In this document: positions 33,609 to 41,544 of the stretch, one piece after another
Layout of the letters: every line of letters starts with the position of its first letter
Numbering within the stretch: the stretch's first letter is position 1
DNA from: DASZHJ01 sp035581425
GTDB taxonomy: Bacteria; Pseudomonadota; Alphaproteobacteria; ATCC43930; CGMCC-115725
Assembly: GCA_035581425.1 (NCBI GenBank)
Contig: DATJVP010000007.1
Coordinates: forward strand, 1 to 51,529
Direction: 5' to 3'
DNA: 51,529 nucleotides
Notes under the pieces: generated by a model
What the model saw: only the letters and a program-made list of their open reading frames with translations
What the model was told of the DNA's origin: nothing
The model's database searches: none
Position numbers and translations under genes: made by a program

Positions 33609-34706
33609 TCAATCGAAGGTGAGCACGGTACGCGCGACCTCGCCGGCCTTCATGGCGCGGAAGGCCTCGTTGATGTCCTCGATCCGGCCGCGGCGCGTCA
33701 CCATCTCGTCGAGGAGCAGCCGGCCCTGCCGGTAGAAGTCGAGATAGAGCGGAATGTCGGTACGGAAGCGGTTCGAGCCCATGCGCGAGGTCTGCACCCG
33801 GCATTCCGGGCGGATCGCCATCCAGGGAAAGGAGATCGTCGCGTCCGGCGGCAACACGCCCACGATGGTGGCGGTGCCGCGGATGGCGAGACTTTCGATC
33901 GCCTGCCGCACGAGCTTCTCCGTGCCGACGGCCTCGAATGCGTGATCGACGCCGGCACCGCCGGTGAGCGCGCGAATGCGTTTTACGGGGTCATCCTCCG
34001 CGGAGTTCACGGTCTTCGTCGCGCCGACCCGTCGCGCCATCTCGAGCTTTCCCGGAAAGACGTCGACGCCGATGATCTCGCGGGCACCGCCGATGCGCGC
34101 ACCCTGGATGATCGAGAGGCCGACCCCGCCGCAGCCGAAGACCGCAACGGTCTGCCCCGCCTGGAGCCCGGAGCTCCGGAGCGCCGCGCCCACTCCCGTC
34201 AACACGCCGCAGCCCACCAGCGCCGCACGGTCGAGCGGCAGCTCCGGATCGATCCTTACCACGGAATTCTCGTGCAACAGCATCCGCTCGGCGTAGCTCG
34301 AGATGCCCAGGAACTGCCGGAAGGGCTCGCCCCGCTGCGAGAGGCGGGGCTTGTCCGCATCCCCGCGGGCGACGATCCCGCCGGTACAGAGGTTCGGGTG
34401 GCCCGAAAGGCACTGGACGCAGTTTCCGCAAAAGCCGGAGAGGCAGGCGACGACGTGATCGCCGGGTCGCACCGCCGTCACCTCCGGACCCACGGCCTCG
34501 ACGACCCCCGCGCCCTCGTGGCCCAGCACCATGGGACGGTCGAGAGGGAAGCGCCCGACACCGTCGACGACGTGGAGATCGCTGTGGCAGACGCCCGTCG
34601 CAACGGTGCGCACGAGGACCTCGCGCGCGCGGGGGGCGTCGAGCGTCACGGTCTCGACGGTCAAGGGCTCGTGCACCCGGCGAAAGACGGCGGCTTTCAC
34701 ATCCAT
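33609..34706 (-). CDS. Zinc-dependent alcohol dehydrogenase (class III-like MDR)
   Basis: A 365-residue medium-chain dehydrogenase. Catalytic zinc ligands are Cys40 (TGVCHSDLH), His63-Glu64 (LGHEGAG) and a Cys in ALVGCGVLTG. The structural zinc site is Cys93, Cys96, Cys99 and Cys107 in CGNCVQCLSGHPNLC. The NAD-binding loop is VFGCGGVGLSIIQGARIGG, followed by an acidic residue in IIGVDVF that favours NAD over NADP. It oxidises alcohols or thiol-adducts; class III enzymes act on S-hydroxymethylglutathione, but related paralogues do not. The start at ATG 34706 is clear. The much longer upstream frame reads out of frame through ppk2. Confidence 0.9.
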   Translation of the reverse strand: MDVKAAVFRRVHEPLTVETVTLDAPRAREVLVRTVATGVCHSDLHVVDGVGRFPLDRPMVLGHEGAGVVEAVGPEVTAVRPGDHVVACLSGFCGNCVQCLSGHPNLCTGGIVARGDADKPRLSQRGEPFRQFLGISSYAERMLLHENSVVRIDPELPLDRAALVGCGVLTGVGAALRSSGLQAGQTVAVFGCGGVGLSIIQGARIGGAREIIGVDVFPGKLEMARRVGATKTVNSAEDDPVKRIRALTGGAGVDHAFEAVGTEKLVRQAIESLAIRGTATIVGVLPPDATISFPWMAIRPECRVQTSRMGSNRFRTDIPLYLDFYRQGRLLLDEMVTRRGRIEDINEAFRAMKAGEVARTVLTFD

Positions 34707-34756
34707 GGCGGCCTCGCTGCGGCGGTTTCCGCAGCGAGGATAGCACGGTCCAATGC

Positions 34757-35677
34757 TCAGTACTTCGAGGGCACGTAAAGCTCGGTCGGCAGGACCTTGC
34801 GCTCGTATTCGGGATCGAAGACGCGGTGGGGGAGCGCGATGGCCTCGTGCGGCACCTCCTCGTAGGGCACCTTCGAGAGCAGGTGATCGATGCAGTTGAG
34901 GCGTGCGCGCTTCTTGTCGTTGGCCTCGACGATGTACCAGGGCGCTTCCGGGATGTTCGTGCGTGCGAAGGTGTCCTCCTTCGCTTTCGTATAGGTCTCC
35001 CAACGCACGCGCGACTGGAGATCCATCGGCGAGAGCTTCCATTGCTTCAGGGGGTCGTGGATGCGCATCAGGAAGCGGAGCTGCCGCTCCTCGTCGGTGA
35101 TCGAGAACCAGTATTTGATGAGCCGAATGCCCGAGTGGACGAGCATCCGCTCGAACTCGGGAACGTCGTGGAAGAACTGCGAGACCTGGTCTTCGGTCGC
35201 GAAGCCCATGACGCGCTCGACGCCGGAGCGGTTGTACCAGGAGCGGTCGAAGAGCACGATCTCGCCGCCCGCAGGGAGGTGCGGGACGTAGCGCTGAAAG
35301 TACCACTGCGACCTCTCGCGCTCCGTCGGCGCAGGCAGCGCCACCGCGCGGCAAATGCGGGGGTTGAGCCGCTGGGTGATGCGCTTGATGACGCCTCCCT
35401 TCCCGGCGCTGTCGCGGCCCTCGAAGATCACCACGAGCTTCTCCTTCTTATGGGAGACCCAGTCCTGGAGCTTGATGAGCTCGGCCTGGAGCCTCAGGAG
35501 AGCGCGGAAATAGTCGGCGCGGGCGATGGTCGCGGGGTGCGCCTTGCGGTAGATCTTCCGGAGCTCATCCGAGAGCGCGGGCTCCGAGATCTCGAGCTCG
35601 AAATCCTCGTCGATCGAATCCTGAAGCTCGGCCTCTAGCCAGTCGCCCCCGCTGCTGCGATCTTCGGGCGTGCTCAT
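34757..35677 (-). CDS. ppk2: Polyphosphate kinase 2
   Basis: A 306-residue single-domain PPK2, which transfers phosphate between polyphosphate and nucleotides. Walker A is GRDSAGKGGVI (about residues 87-97), Walker B is VLFDRSWYNR (about 141-150), followed by the lid RSGVERVMGF. The tail DHLLSKVPYEEV is family-typical. The one-domain layout fits class I PPK2 enzymes, which commonly favour making GTP or ATP from polyphosphate. GGGAGG precedes ATG 35677. It starts about 200 bases from the divergent EAL gene. Confidence 0.94.
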   Translation of the reverse strand: MSTPEDRSSGGDWLEAELQDSIDEDFELEISEPALSDELRKIYRKAHPATIARADYFRALLRLQAELIKLQDWVSHKKEKLVVIFEGRDSAGKGGVIKRITQRLNPRICRAVALPAPTERERSQWYFQRYVPHLPAGGEIVLFDRSWYNRSGVERVMGFATEDQVSQFFHDVPEFERMLVHSGIRLIKYWFSITDEERQLRFLMRIHDPLKQWKLSPMDLQSRVRWETYTKAKEDTFARTNIPEAPWYIVEANDKKRARLNCIDHLLSKVPYEEVPHEAIALPHRVFDPEYERKVLPTELYVPSKY

Positions 35678-35880
35678 GCTGAACCTCCCGGCATCAAATC
35701 GGCGGCGCAATGCCGCGGAATCCCCCTCAGTCTCGTTTATTGCACTCCGGCGACTGCAATGACGTGAAGGTTTTCTTACGGAAGGCCGAGTACCGACCTA
35801 CCCGTCCAGGGGGAAGTCGGGACGGGGGATGCGTTAAGGTAAGTAGATACTAAGAATTGGCCCGCTATCGTCGCTGGCCC

Positions 35881-37566
35881 ATGCGACAGAAAGCGAAGAA
35901 AAAGACCGGTACCGGCTCCCTCGGCAACTATCGAGCCGACCGGGACCGGTTCGCCGCCTTCGCCTTGTCGGCGGCCGATCTCCTCATCGAGACCGATGGC
36001 GAGCAACGCATCGCTTACGTCGCCGGTGCCGCGCGCGCGATCACGGGACGCGACGCCCGCGAGCTCGTGGGGAGCGGCTTCAGCGAGCTCTTTGCGCCGT
36101 CGCATCGCAGCTTCGCGAGGAGCCTGTTGCGGCGGGTGCGGCGCGCACAGCGCCTGGAGCCGGTGCGCGCGGATTTCGATCGCGGCGGCGCTTCCGTGAA
36201 TGTCGTGCTCCGGGGATGCTGCCTACCGGAGCGGCCGGGCAGCTGCTATTTCACCGTGAGCTACGTCGCCGAAATGCCCGCCGAGGACATCGCGCAGCGC
36301 GACGAGGACACCGGCCTCCTCACCGGAGCCGCTTTCGAGAAGGCCGCCACCGCCGCGCTCAAGGACGGGGCGGGCAGCAAGCTCACGCTCACCGTCATCG
36401 ACGTCGCGGGGATCGACGCTCTTCGCGGCAAGGCGGGAGATGGTGCGGCCGCGGACCTCCTCGGCGAGATCGGCAGCTTCCTCGCCGCGAATGCGACCGA
36501 GGGTGCCGGACGCATCGCATCTGACCGCTTCGCTGTGCTGCAGGAAGGGACGAAAACCGCGGAGATTGAGCGCGGGATCGAGCGGATATCGCGCGCGTGC
36601 GACGGCACCCTCTCGGTGAAGGGGCAGGCGGTCTCGCTGGGCGCCGCGGGGCTTACCCCGGCGGACGCCGAGAAGGCGCTCGCCTACACTCTCGGCTGCC
36701 TCGCAGCAGGCGGCGGCGCCACGATCCGCTCGCTTGCCGACGGTTTCCAGGAGATGGTCGTTGCCACCGCCGGCCGCATGTCGCAGGTGCGACGCTCCAT
36801 GGACGACGATCACCTCAGCATCGTATTCCAGCCTGTGGTGGCGCTCGCGGATCGGCAGCTCCATCACTACGAGGTGCTCACGCGCTTCGAGCAGGAGCGC
36901 TCGCCGGCGGAGCTGGTGAAATTCGCCGAAAGCGTCGGCATGATCGAGGAACTGGACCTCTCGGTCTGCCAGCGCGCCCTGGCTGTCCTTGAGGAGTGGC
37001 GCGAGAGCGCGGAGCTGAGGCTCGCCGTCAATGTCTCCGGCCGCTCGCTCTCGAGCGACGCCTTCGTCGCGGCGCTCGAGACGATGCTGAAGCCGCGCTC
37101 GGACCGGAGCCGTCTTCTTTTCGAGATCACGGAAACCACGGAGATCAAGGACCTGTCGCGGGCCGAGCGCGTCGTCCAGGAATTTCGGAAGGCCGGCCAC
37201 AAAGTTTGCCTCGACGATTTCGGCGCGGGTGCCGCATCATTTCCTTACCTGCAGGCACTCACCGTCGATTTCGTCAAGATCGACGGCGCCTACGTGAACC
37301 GCATGCTGGAGACCCTACGCGACCACGCGATCCTCAAGGCGATGGTCGGGCTTTGCGGAGAGATCGGAATTGCGACCATCGCGGAGATGATCGAGACCGA
37401 CGCCCAGGCGCAGCGTCTCGCCCAGCTCGGCGTCGGATTCGGTCAGGGCTATCTCTTCGGCCGTCCCGCGCCCACGCCGACGGCTCAGCCGGAGGCCGCG
37501 CGCAAGGTGCTGCCGAAGACCGTGGTCTTCGCGCGGCGCAAGGGCTACATGGACACCTGGGGCTAG
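35881..37566 (+). CDS. EAL-domain c-di-GMP phosphodiesterase with PAS-like and degenerate GGDEF domains
   Basis: A 561-residue protein with three parts. Residues about 25-130 look PAS-like (FALSAADLLIETDGEQRIAY). Residues 145-290 resemble a GGDEF domain, but the signature is replaced by ASDRF (GRIASDRFAVL), so no cyclase activity is expected. Residues 310-545 are an EAL domain: the signature reads YEVLTRF, and VNVSGRSL, EITETTEI, LDDFGAGAASF, DFVKIDG and AEMIET supply the metal and catalytic residues, so hydrolysis of c-di-GMP is likely. No membrane segment is seen. ATG 35881 is chosen, but the Shine-Dalgarno site is weak and TTG 35857 is possible. Confidence 0.87.
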   Translation: MRQKAKKKTGTGSLGNYRADRDRFAAFALSAADLLIETDGEQRIAYVAGAARAITGRDARELVGSGFSELFAPSHRSFARSLLRRVRRAQRLEPVRADFDRGGASVNVVLRGCCLPERPGSCYFTVSYVAEMPAEDIAQRDEDTGLLTGAAFEKAATAALKDGAGSKLTLTVIDVAGIDALRGKAGDGAAADLLGEIGSFLAANATEGAGRIASDRFAVLQEGTKTAEIERGIERISRACDGTLSVKGQAVSLGAAGLTPADAEKALAYTLGCLAAGGGATIRSLADGFQEMVVATAGRMSQVRRSMDDDHLSIVFQPVVALADRQLHHYEVLTRFEQERSPAELVKFAESVGMIEELDLSVCQRALAVLEEWRESAELRLAVNVSGRSLSSDAFVAALETMLKPRSDRSRLLFEITETTEIKDLSRAERVVQEFRKAGHKVCLDDFGAGAASFPYLQALTVDFVKIDGAYVNRMLETLRDHAILKAMVGLCGEIGIATIAEMIETDAQAQRLAQLGVGFGQGYLFGRPAPTPTAQPEAARKVLPKTVVFARRKGYMDTWG

Positions 37567-37659
37567 CCGGCGCCGCGCCTGCCCCCATCGAGCCAATGAC
37601 ACACGCGTGCCCGCGTCCTAGTTTTTGCGAGGGATGGGCGTTGCCGAAGGGAATGCGAC

Positions 37660-38172
37660 ATGAAGTTGGCGCGGGCGGCGCTCGCGGTCGCGGCGATCCT
37701 TGCGGGATTGCAGTCGGGCGCGAGTGCGTCCGAAAAGACTACTGAGATCGACCTAACCTACGATTCCGTCATGGACATGGTCCGCCCTACGGTGCACCCC
37801 GGGATCGCGGTGCATCACACGTTGCAGATTACGCTGTCCGGCTACGACAAGATCTCCGAGCAGCGCGACCGGAGCACGCATGGCGCGCGCGACAGTAACC
37901 AGACGGTGCAGGTGCTCGGGAGCACCGATGACGAGCAATCCTACGTCGCCTGGAAGGTGGCCGCGAACGGCACGCTCGTGCGCAAGCAGAACGATCCCCA
38001 GAGCACGCGGACCATGACGGTGACGCTGCTCCCGGGAAACCAATGCACTCTCGAGGTCGTGGACCGGCTCAAGCCCGGCTTCACGGAATGGAAGTTCCTG
38101 CGCATCACCATGCATACGATGGGTTACTTCTCGAGCTACAAGGTCGTGCAGACGAGCTGCATCGTCCGCTGA
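37660..38172 (+). CDS. Exported protein of unknown function
   Basis: A 170-residue protein with a signal peptide (about 1-23, ending GASAS). The mature part is beta-rich and polar, with repeated Thr/Val patterns (HHTLQITLSGYDK, TRTMTVTLLPGNQCTLEVVD) and two cysteines (NQCTLE and TSCIVR) likely forming a disulphide. I do not recognise the family. It lies between the EAL gene and the converging DUF5996 gene and is probably monocistronic. Confidence 0.75.
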   Translation: MKLARAALAVAAILAGLQSGASASEKTTEIDLTYDSVMDMVRPTVHPGIAVHHTLQITLSGYDKISEQRDRSTHGARDSNQTVQVLGSTDDEQSYVAWKVAANGTLVRKQNDPQSTRTMTVTLLPGNQCTLEVVDRLKPGFTEWKFLRITMHTMGYFSSYKVVQTSCIVR

Positions 38173-38179
38173 GAACCTT

Positions 38180-39103
38180 CTAAGCCGGCCGCTCCAGCGC
38201 AGCGCGGTCCCAGCGCGCGAGATCGGCGGCGGCCGCATAGGTCTCCTGGAGAAATCCCAGCAGCAGTGCATCGGGATCGGCCGCGCGGCGGACGGTGTCG
38301 TAGGGCAGGATGAATTGGCCAAGCCCCTCGTCGTAGAAGGCATCGGCGGTGCGTAGCTTTGTCTTCCCGTACTCCGCCGGCTCCGGATAGGCATAGACGT
38401 AGTAGGCAGCTCGCCCGTATCCGCCGTTTCCGGGCCAGAAGCCGCAGCTGCTGACCTCGTGCGAATAGGCCTCCGCCATGACCCGGTTCGCGACGTTGGG
38501 AGTACTCCCCTTGGGCGGCGGCGCGCGTCGGCCGGAGAAGCGCGTCACCGCGAGATCGAAGCTCCCCCAGAAGAAATGCACGGGACTGGCCTTGCCGAGA
38601 AAGCGCGCGCGAAATTGCTTCAACACACGGTCGCTCTGCAGCATGGCTTGAAAGAACCGCTGCACATATACGGGATCATAGTCCGCGTGGGCGGTGTCCC
38701 GGTCGAAGGGCACCGCATTCTCGATCTCGCTGGGCATGGTCCAGATGCGTACCTCGATTCCGAGGCGGCGCAGCCGCTCCTTGAATTCCGCGTAGAAGTC
38801 CTTGACCGAGATCGGTGCCAAGGCGAGCGTCTCGCTCCTGTCATCGCTCGTCTCGATGGTGAGGCGATGCGCGAGGAAATCGAAGACGATCTCGAAGCAG
38901 CGGCTGCCGCTGGCGCAGGGAATGGCCGAGGTAGCGAGCCCTCGCGGGGTCACGTAGAGCGTGACGTTCCACCAGTGGTTCACCAGCGGCGTCAGCGCGA
39001 GCCGCGTCTTGCCGACGATCTGGCTCCAGCGGTGCAGCGTCTCGCACGTGGCGCTCCAGCTCGCGAGCGGAATATCGGGCCAGGCCGAGGGGTCGTCGCT
39101 CAT
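38180..39103 (-). CDS. DUF5996 family protein
   Basis: A 307-residue soluble protein matching the DUF5996 pattern. The N-terminus is WPDIPLASWSATCETLHRWS, followed by IVGKTRLALTPLVNHWWNVT, LYVTPRGLATSAI, and the central SPVHFFWGSFDLAVTRFSGR. The C-terminal third holds EVSSCGFWPGNG and AAYYVYAYPEP. Conserved His and Asp residues in the centre hint at an enzyme, but no activity is known. It converges on the exported-protein gene with only seven bases between stops. Confidence 0.85.
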   Translation of the reverse strand: MSDDPSAWPDIPLASWSATCETLHRWSQIVGKTRLALTPLVNHWWNVTLYVTPRGLATSAIPCASGSRCFEIVFDFLAHRLTIETSDDRSETLALAPISVKDFYAEFKERLRRLGIEVRIWTMPSEIENAVPFDRDTAHADYDPVYVQRFFQAMLQSDRVLKQFRARFLGKASPVHFFWGSFDLAVTRFSGRRAPPPKGSTPNVANRVMAEAYSHEVSSCGFWPGNGGYGRAAYYVYAYPEPAEYGKTKLRTADAFYDEGLGQFILPYDTVRRAADPDALLLGFLQETYAAAADLARWDRAALERPA

Positions 39104-39166
39104 CCCGCTCGGATGATGCGACCTCGCCGCGGCCTTAACAAGGCCATAGGCGTCGCCGGTTGGACC

Positions 39167-40198
39167 CTATTCCGTATCCTCTTCCTCTTCCTCTTCCTCC
39201 TCGTCGTCTTGGCCCAGACGAGGCTCATTGAAGCGCTCGCGCAGTGCGTCGAGCTCCTTGAGTACGGGGTGGACGATCGTGGGGTGGCTCTCGATGGCGA
39301 TCGACGCGAACATCAGGGCGCATCTCGCCCATGCCTCGCGGAGGTCCGAATCCTCCTCATGGGCATCGCGGAGCTTCGAGAATTCCGCGAGGACGGCGCG
39401 CACGCCCCGGGGATCGGCCTCCGCCGTGTCGATGATGAAGTTCCCGACGATTTTTCTCCAGTGCTCCCAGAGGGCGGGGTCGTCCTGGGCGTCGCAGAGC
39501 TTTGAGAGCGCATCGAGGAGCGTGCGCGCCGCTGGCGGATCTGCCGCCGCGTTCTGCTCGAGGAAGATGCCGACGCATCTCGCGAACTGCTCCCGGAGAA
39601 CCGGCTCGTCATGCGCCTTCTGCAGGGCGTCGAGCGCGTCGATGAGGGGGCGCGCGCGCTCGGGATCGGCCGCGCCGGTGTAGTAGACGACGTTCACCGC
39701 GCACATCGCCCAGATCGCGCGGAGGATTTCCTCATCATGCGCCTTCTGCAAAGTGTCCACCGCGCCGAGGATTTCGTAGGCGAGGTCCGGGTCGTTTGCG
39801 GCGACGCCGTTGAGGAAATTGATGGCGCACTTCGCCCAGCCCTCGCGCATGCCGGGATCGTCGTGCTCGTCGCGGGCCGCGGCGAATTGGTCGAGCATTT
39901 CGCGCGCAACGGCGGCGTCATTGGGGGCGACCAACGCCACGTAGTTCATGGTCGCCTCGCCCCAGACGGTGCGCAGGTCGGGATCATCGACGATCTCGTT
40001 GAGCTTGCCGAGCACGTCCAAGAGGGTGCGCGCGGTCGTGGAATCGCTTGCCGCGGTCTCGTAGATGAAATCGCGCACATCTCCGGCCCATTGGACGCGC
40101 GCATCGGGATCGTCCGCGGATTCCGCAAGGGCACCGAACGACTGGAGTAGAAAGAGCGCCTTGGGCGGTAGATTGACCTCAGCTTCCTCGTGGCTCAC
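39167..40198 (-). CDS. Tandem helical-repeat protein with acidic C-terminal tail
   Basis: A 343-residue protein made almost entirely of about seven repeats of 41-42 residues. Each has the pattern ADP..AR.LLDAL.KL..A.D.P.LRE.WA.C..NF, giving units such as AADPERARPLIDALDALQKA and AADPPAARTLLDALSKLCDA. This predicts a regular helical-hairpin solenoid. The last 13 residues are DDEEEEEEEEDTE, an extremely acidic tail. No signal peptide. A GTG start follows AAAGGTGAG, and an AT-rich promoter candidate lies upstream. The repeat length differs from TPR (34) and HEAT/ARM (about 37-43), so it may be an ARM-like or private repeat. Function unknown. Confidence 0.75.
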   Translation of the reverse strand: MSHEEAEVNLPPKALFLLQSFGALAESADDPDARVQWAGDVRDFIYETAASDSTTARTLLDVLGKLNEIVDDPDLRTVWGEATMNYVALVAPNDAAVAREMLDQFAAARDEHDDPGMREGWAKCAINFLNGVAANDPDLAYEILGAVDTLQKAHDEEILRAIWAMCAVNVVYYTGAADPERARPLIDALDALQKAHDEPVLREQFARCVGIFLEQNAAADPPAARTLLDALSKLCDAQDDPALWEHWRKIVGNFIIDTAEADPRGVRAVLAEFSKLRDAHEEDSDLREAWARCALMFASIAIESHPTIVHPVLKELDALRERFNEPRLGQDDEEEEEEEEDTE

Positions 40199-40238
40199 TC
40201 GCTCACCTTTCGTGGGTGCATATTGTGATCTCGGATCA

Positions 40239-40266
40239 ATACTATCTATTAGGGCGTAAATTGCAA
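40239..40266 (-). promoter_or_regulatory. Candidate sigma70 promoter for the tandem-repeat gene
   Basis: On the minus strand, TTGCAA (40266-40261), then 16 bases, then TAGTAT (40244-40239), in a locally AT-rich stretch. The predicted start near 40232 would give a 34-base leader before GTG 40198. Confidence 0.35.
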
Positions 40267-40479
40267 CATTGGAGCTAGATTATGATACCCTTGTAGACAT
40301 GTTCGGAGCTTGGATGAGACTCCAAAGAGGCATGACGATTGTTCCCCTGGGTCGATCCGCACAGACCTGGCGTGCTCCCGTGACGTTCATACGCCTCGTG
40401 CACCGCGCGCCCGGGCAGGCGCATTGACCCCGCGGGCGCGGCGGGGCCTAGTATCGAGCGGTGATTTCCAGGAGGGCAC

Positions 40480-40863
40480 ATGCCGCGGCGTCTCATATCG
40501 TCGGGATCGACATTCGAGCGCGAGGTCGGATACAGCCGCGCCGTCGTCGACGGCAGATGGATCTTCGTCTCCGGCACCACCGGCTTCGACTACAAGGCCA
40601 TGACCATCGAGGAGGACGCGGTGGCGCAGACGCGGCAAGCGCTCGCGAACATCGAGGCCGCGCTCACCGAGGCCGGCGTCACGCTCGCGGATGTCGTGCG
40701 CGTTCATTATTACGTGCCGAACGCAGCAGATTGGCCGAAGGTCACGCCCGTGCTCGGCGAGGCGTTCAAAGACGTGCGGCCAGCGGCGACTGCGCTCGTC
40801 TGCGACCTCGTCGATCCCCGCATGAAGATCGAGATCGAAGTAACGGCGCGGCGGAGACACTGA
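40480..40863 (+). CDS. RidA-family protein heading a catabolic operon
   Basis: A 127-residue RidA/YjgF protein with GGAGGGCAC before its ATG. It shows SGSTFEREVGYSRAVVDGRW, IFVSGTTGFDYKAM, the helix ALANIEAALTEAGVTLADVV, and the C-terminal RMKIEIEVTARR. The carboxylate-binding arginine of true RidA enzymes is not conserved at its usual place (CDLVDPRMKIE), so it may belong to a Rid subfamily without imine deaminase activity. It is followed one base later by an SDR gene, then an acyl-CoA dehydrogenase and a VOC protein, all tightly spaced. Confidence 0.86.
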   Translation: MPRRLISSGSTFEREVGYSRAVVDGRWIFVSGTTGFDYKAMTIEEDAVAQTRQALANIEAALTEAGVTLADVVRVHYYVPNAADWPKVTPVLGEAFKDVRPAATALVCDLVDPRMKIEIEVTARRRH

Positions 40864-40864
40864 G

Positions 40865-41539
40865 ATGCCGACTGTCCTCATCACCGGCGCCGGCCGCGGC
40901 ATCGGCCTCGAATTCGCGCGGCAATATGCGGCAGAGGGCTGGCGCGTCATCGCGACGATTCGCGATACCGCGAAAGCCGGCGAGCTCGGCCGTCTCTCCG
41001 GCAAGATCGAGGCGCATCGCCTGGACGTGACGGACTTGAAGGGGGTCGCCGCGCTCAGCCGCGAGCTCGCTCGCGAGAGCATCGACGTGCTGATCGCGAG
41101 CGCTGGCGTCTATCTCGCGCGCTCCATGACGCCGCAGCACGTCGATGAGGCGGCCTGGCTCGAGACCTTCCGCGTCAACACCATCGCGCCGGTGGCGCTC
41201 GCGGGCGCGTTCCTGGAGCAAGTGCGGCGGAGCGAGGGGAAGCGCCTCGTCGCGATCACGAGCCGCATGGGCTCGATCGCGGAAAACCCCGGCGGCGCCA
41301 TCGCCTATCGCAGCTCCAAGGCGGCGCTCAATTCCGCCTGGAAGGGCATCGCCGCCAGCAATCGCGAGGTGATCGCGGTGGTCCTGCATCCCGGTTGGGT
41401 ACGGACGGAGATGGGCGGGGAGGGCGCGCCCGTCTCGCCCGAGGCGAGCGTCAAAGGCATGCGCGGCGTCATCGCGAAGCTAGCGCCTGCCGACAGCGGT
41501 CGATTCTTTAATCACCTCGGCGAAGAAATTCCCTGGTAG
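40865..41539 (+). CDS. Short-chain dehydrogenase/reductase
   Basis: A 224-residue classical SDR. The cofactor loop is TGAGRGIG (about residues 7-14), the beta4 motif is VLIASAGVY, and the catalytic residues are a Ser near 133 (AITSRMGS) and Tyr148-x3-Lys152 (YRSSK). It resembles the C-factor-like SDRs that use NAD(P)H. The substrate is unknown; being between a RidA gene and an acyl-CoA dehydrogenase gene suggests a role in acid or amino acid breakdown. Confidence 0.9.
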   Translation: MPTVLITGAGRGIGLEFARQYAAEGWRVIATIRDTAKAGELGRLSGKIEAHRLDVTDLKGVAALSRELARESIDVLIASAGVYLARSMTPQHVDEAAWLETFRVNTIAPVALAGAFLEQVRRSEGKRLVAITSRMGSIAENPGGAIAYRSSKAALNSAWKGIAASNREVIAVVLHPGWVRTEMGGEGAPVSPEASVKGMRGVIAKLAPADSGRFFNHLGEEIPW

Positions 41540-41544
41540 AGCCG

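Noticed and set aside
34707..35354. Upstream extension of the alcohol dehydrogenase frame
   Set aside because: It lies in another frame of ppk2 and has no dehydrogenase sequence; ATG 34706 gives the normal length.
35790..35840. Imperfect CCCGTCC/GGACGGG hairpin before the EAL gene as a c-di-GMP riboswitch
   Set aside because: It lacks the conserved GEMM core and tetraloop features; only a short chance stem is seen.
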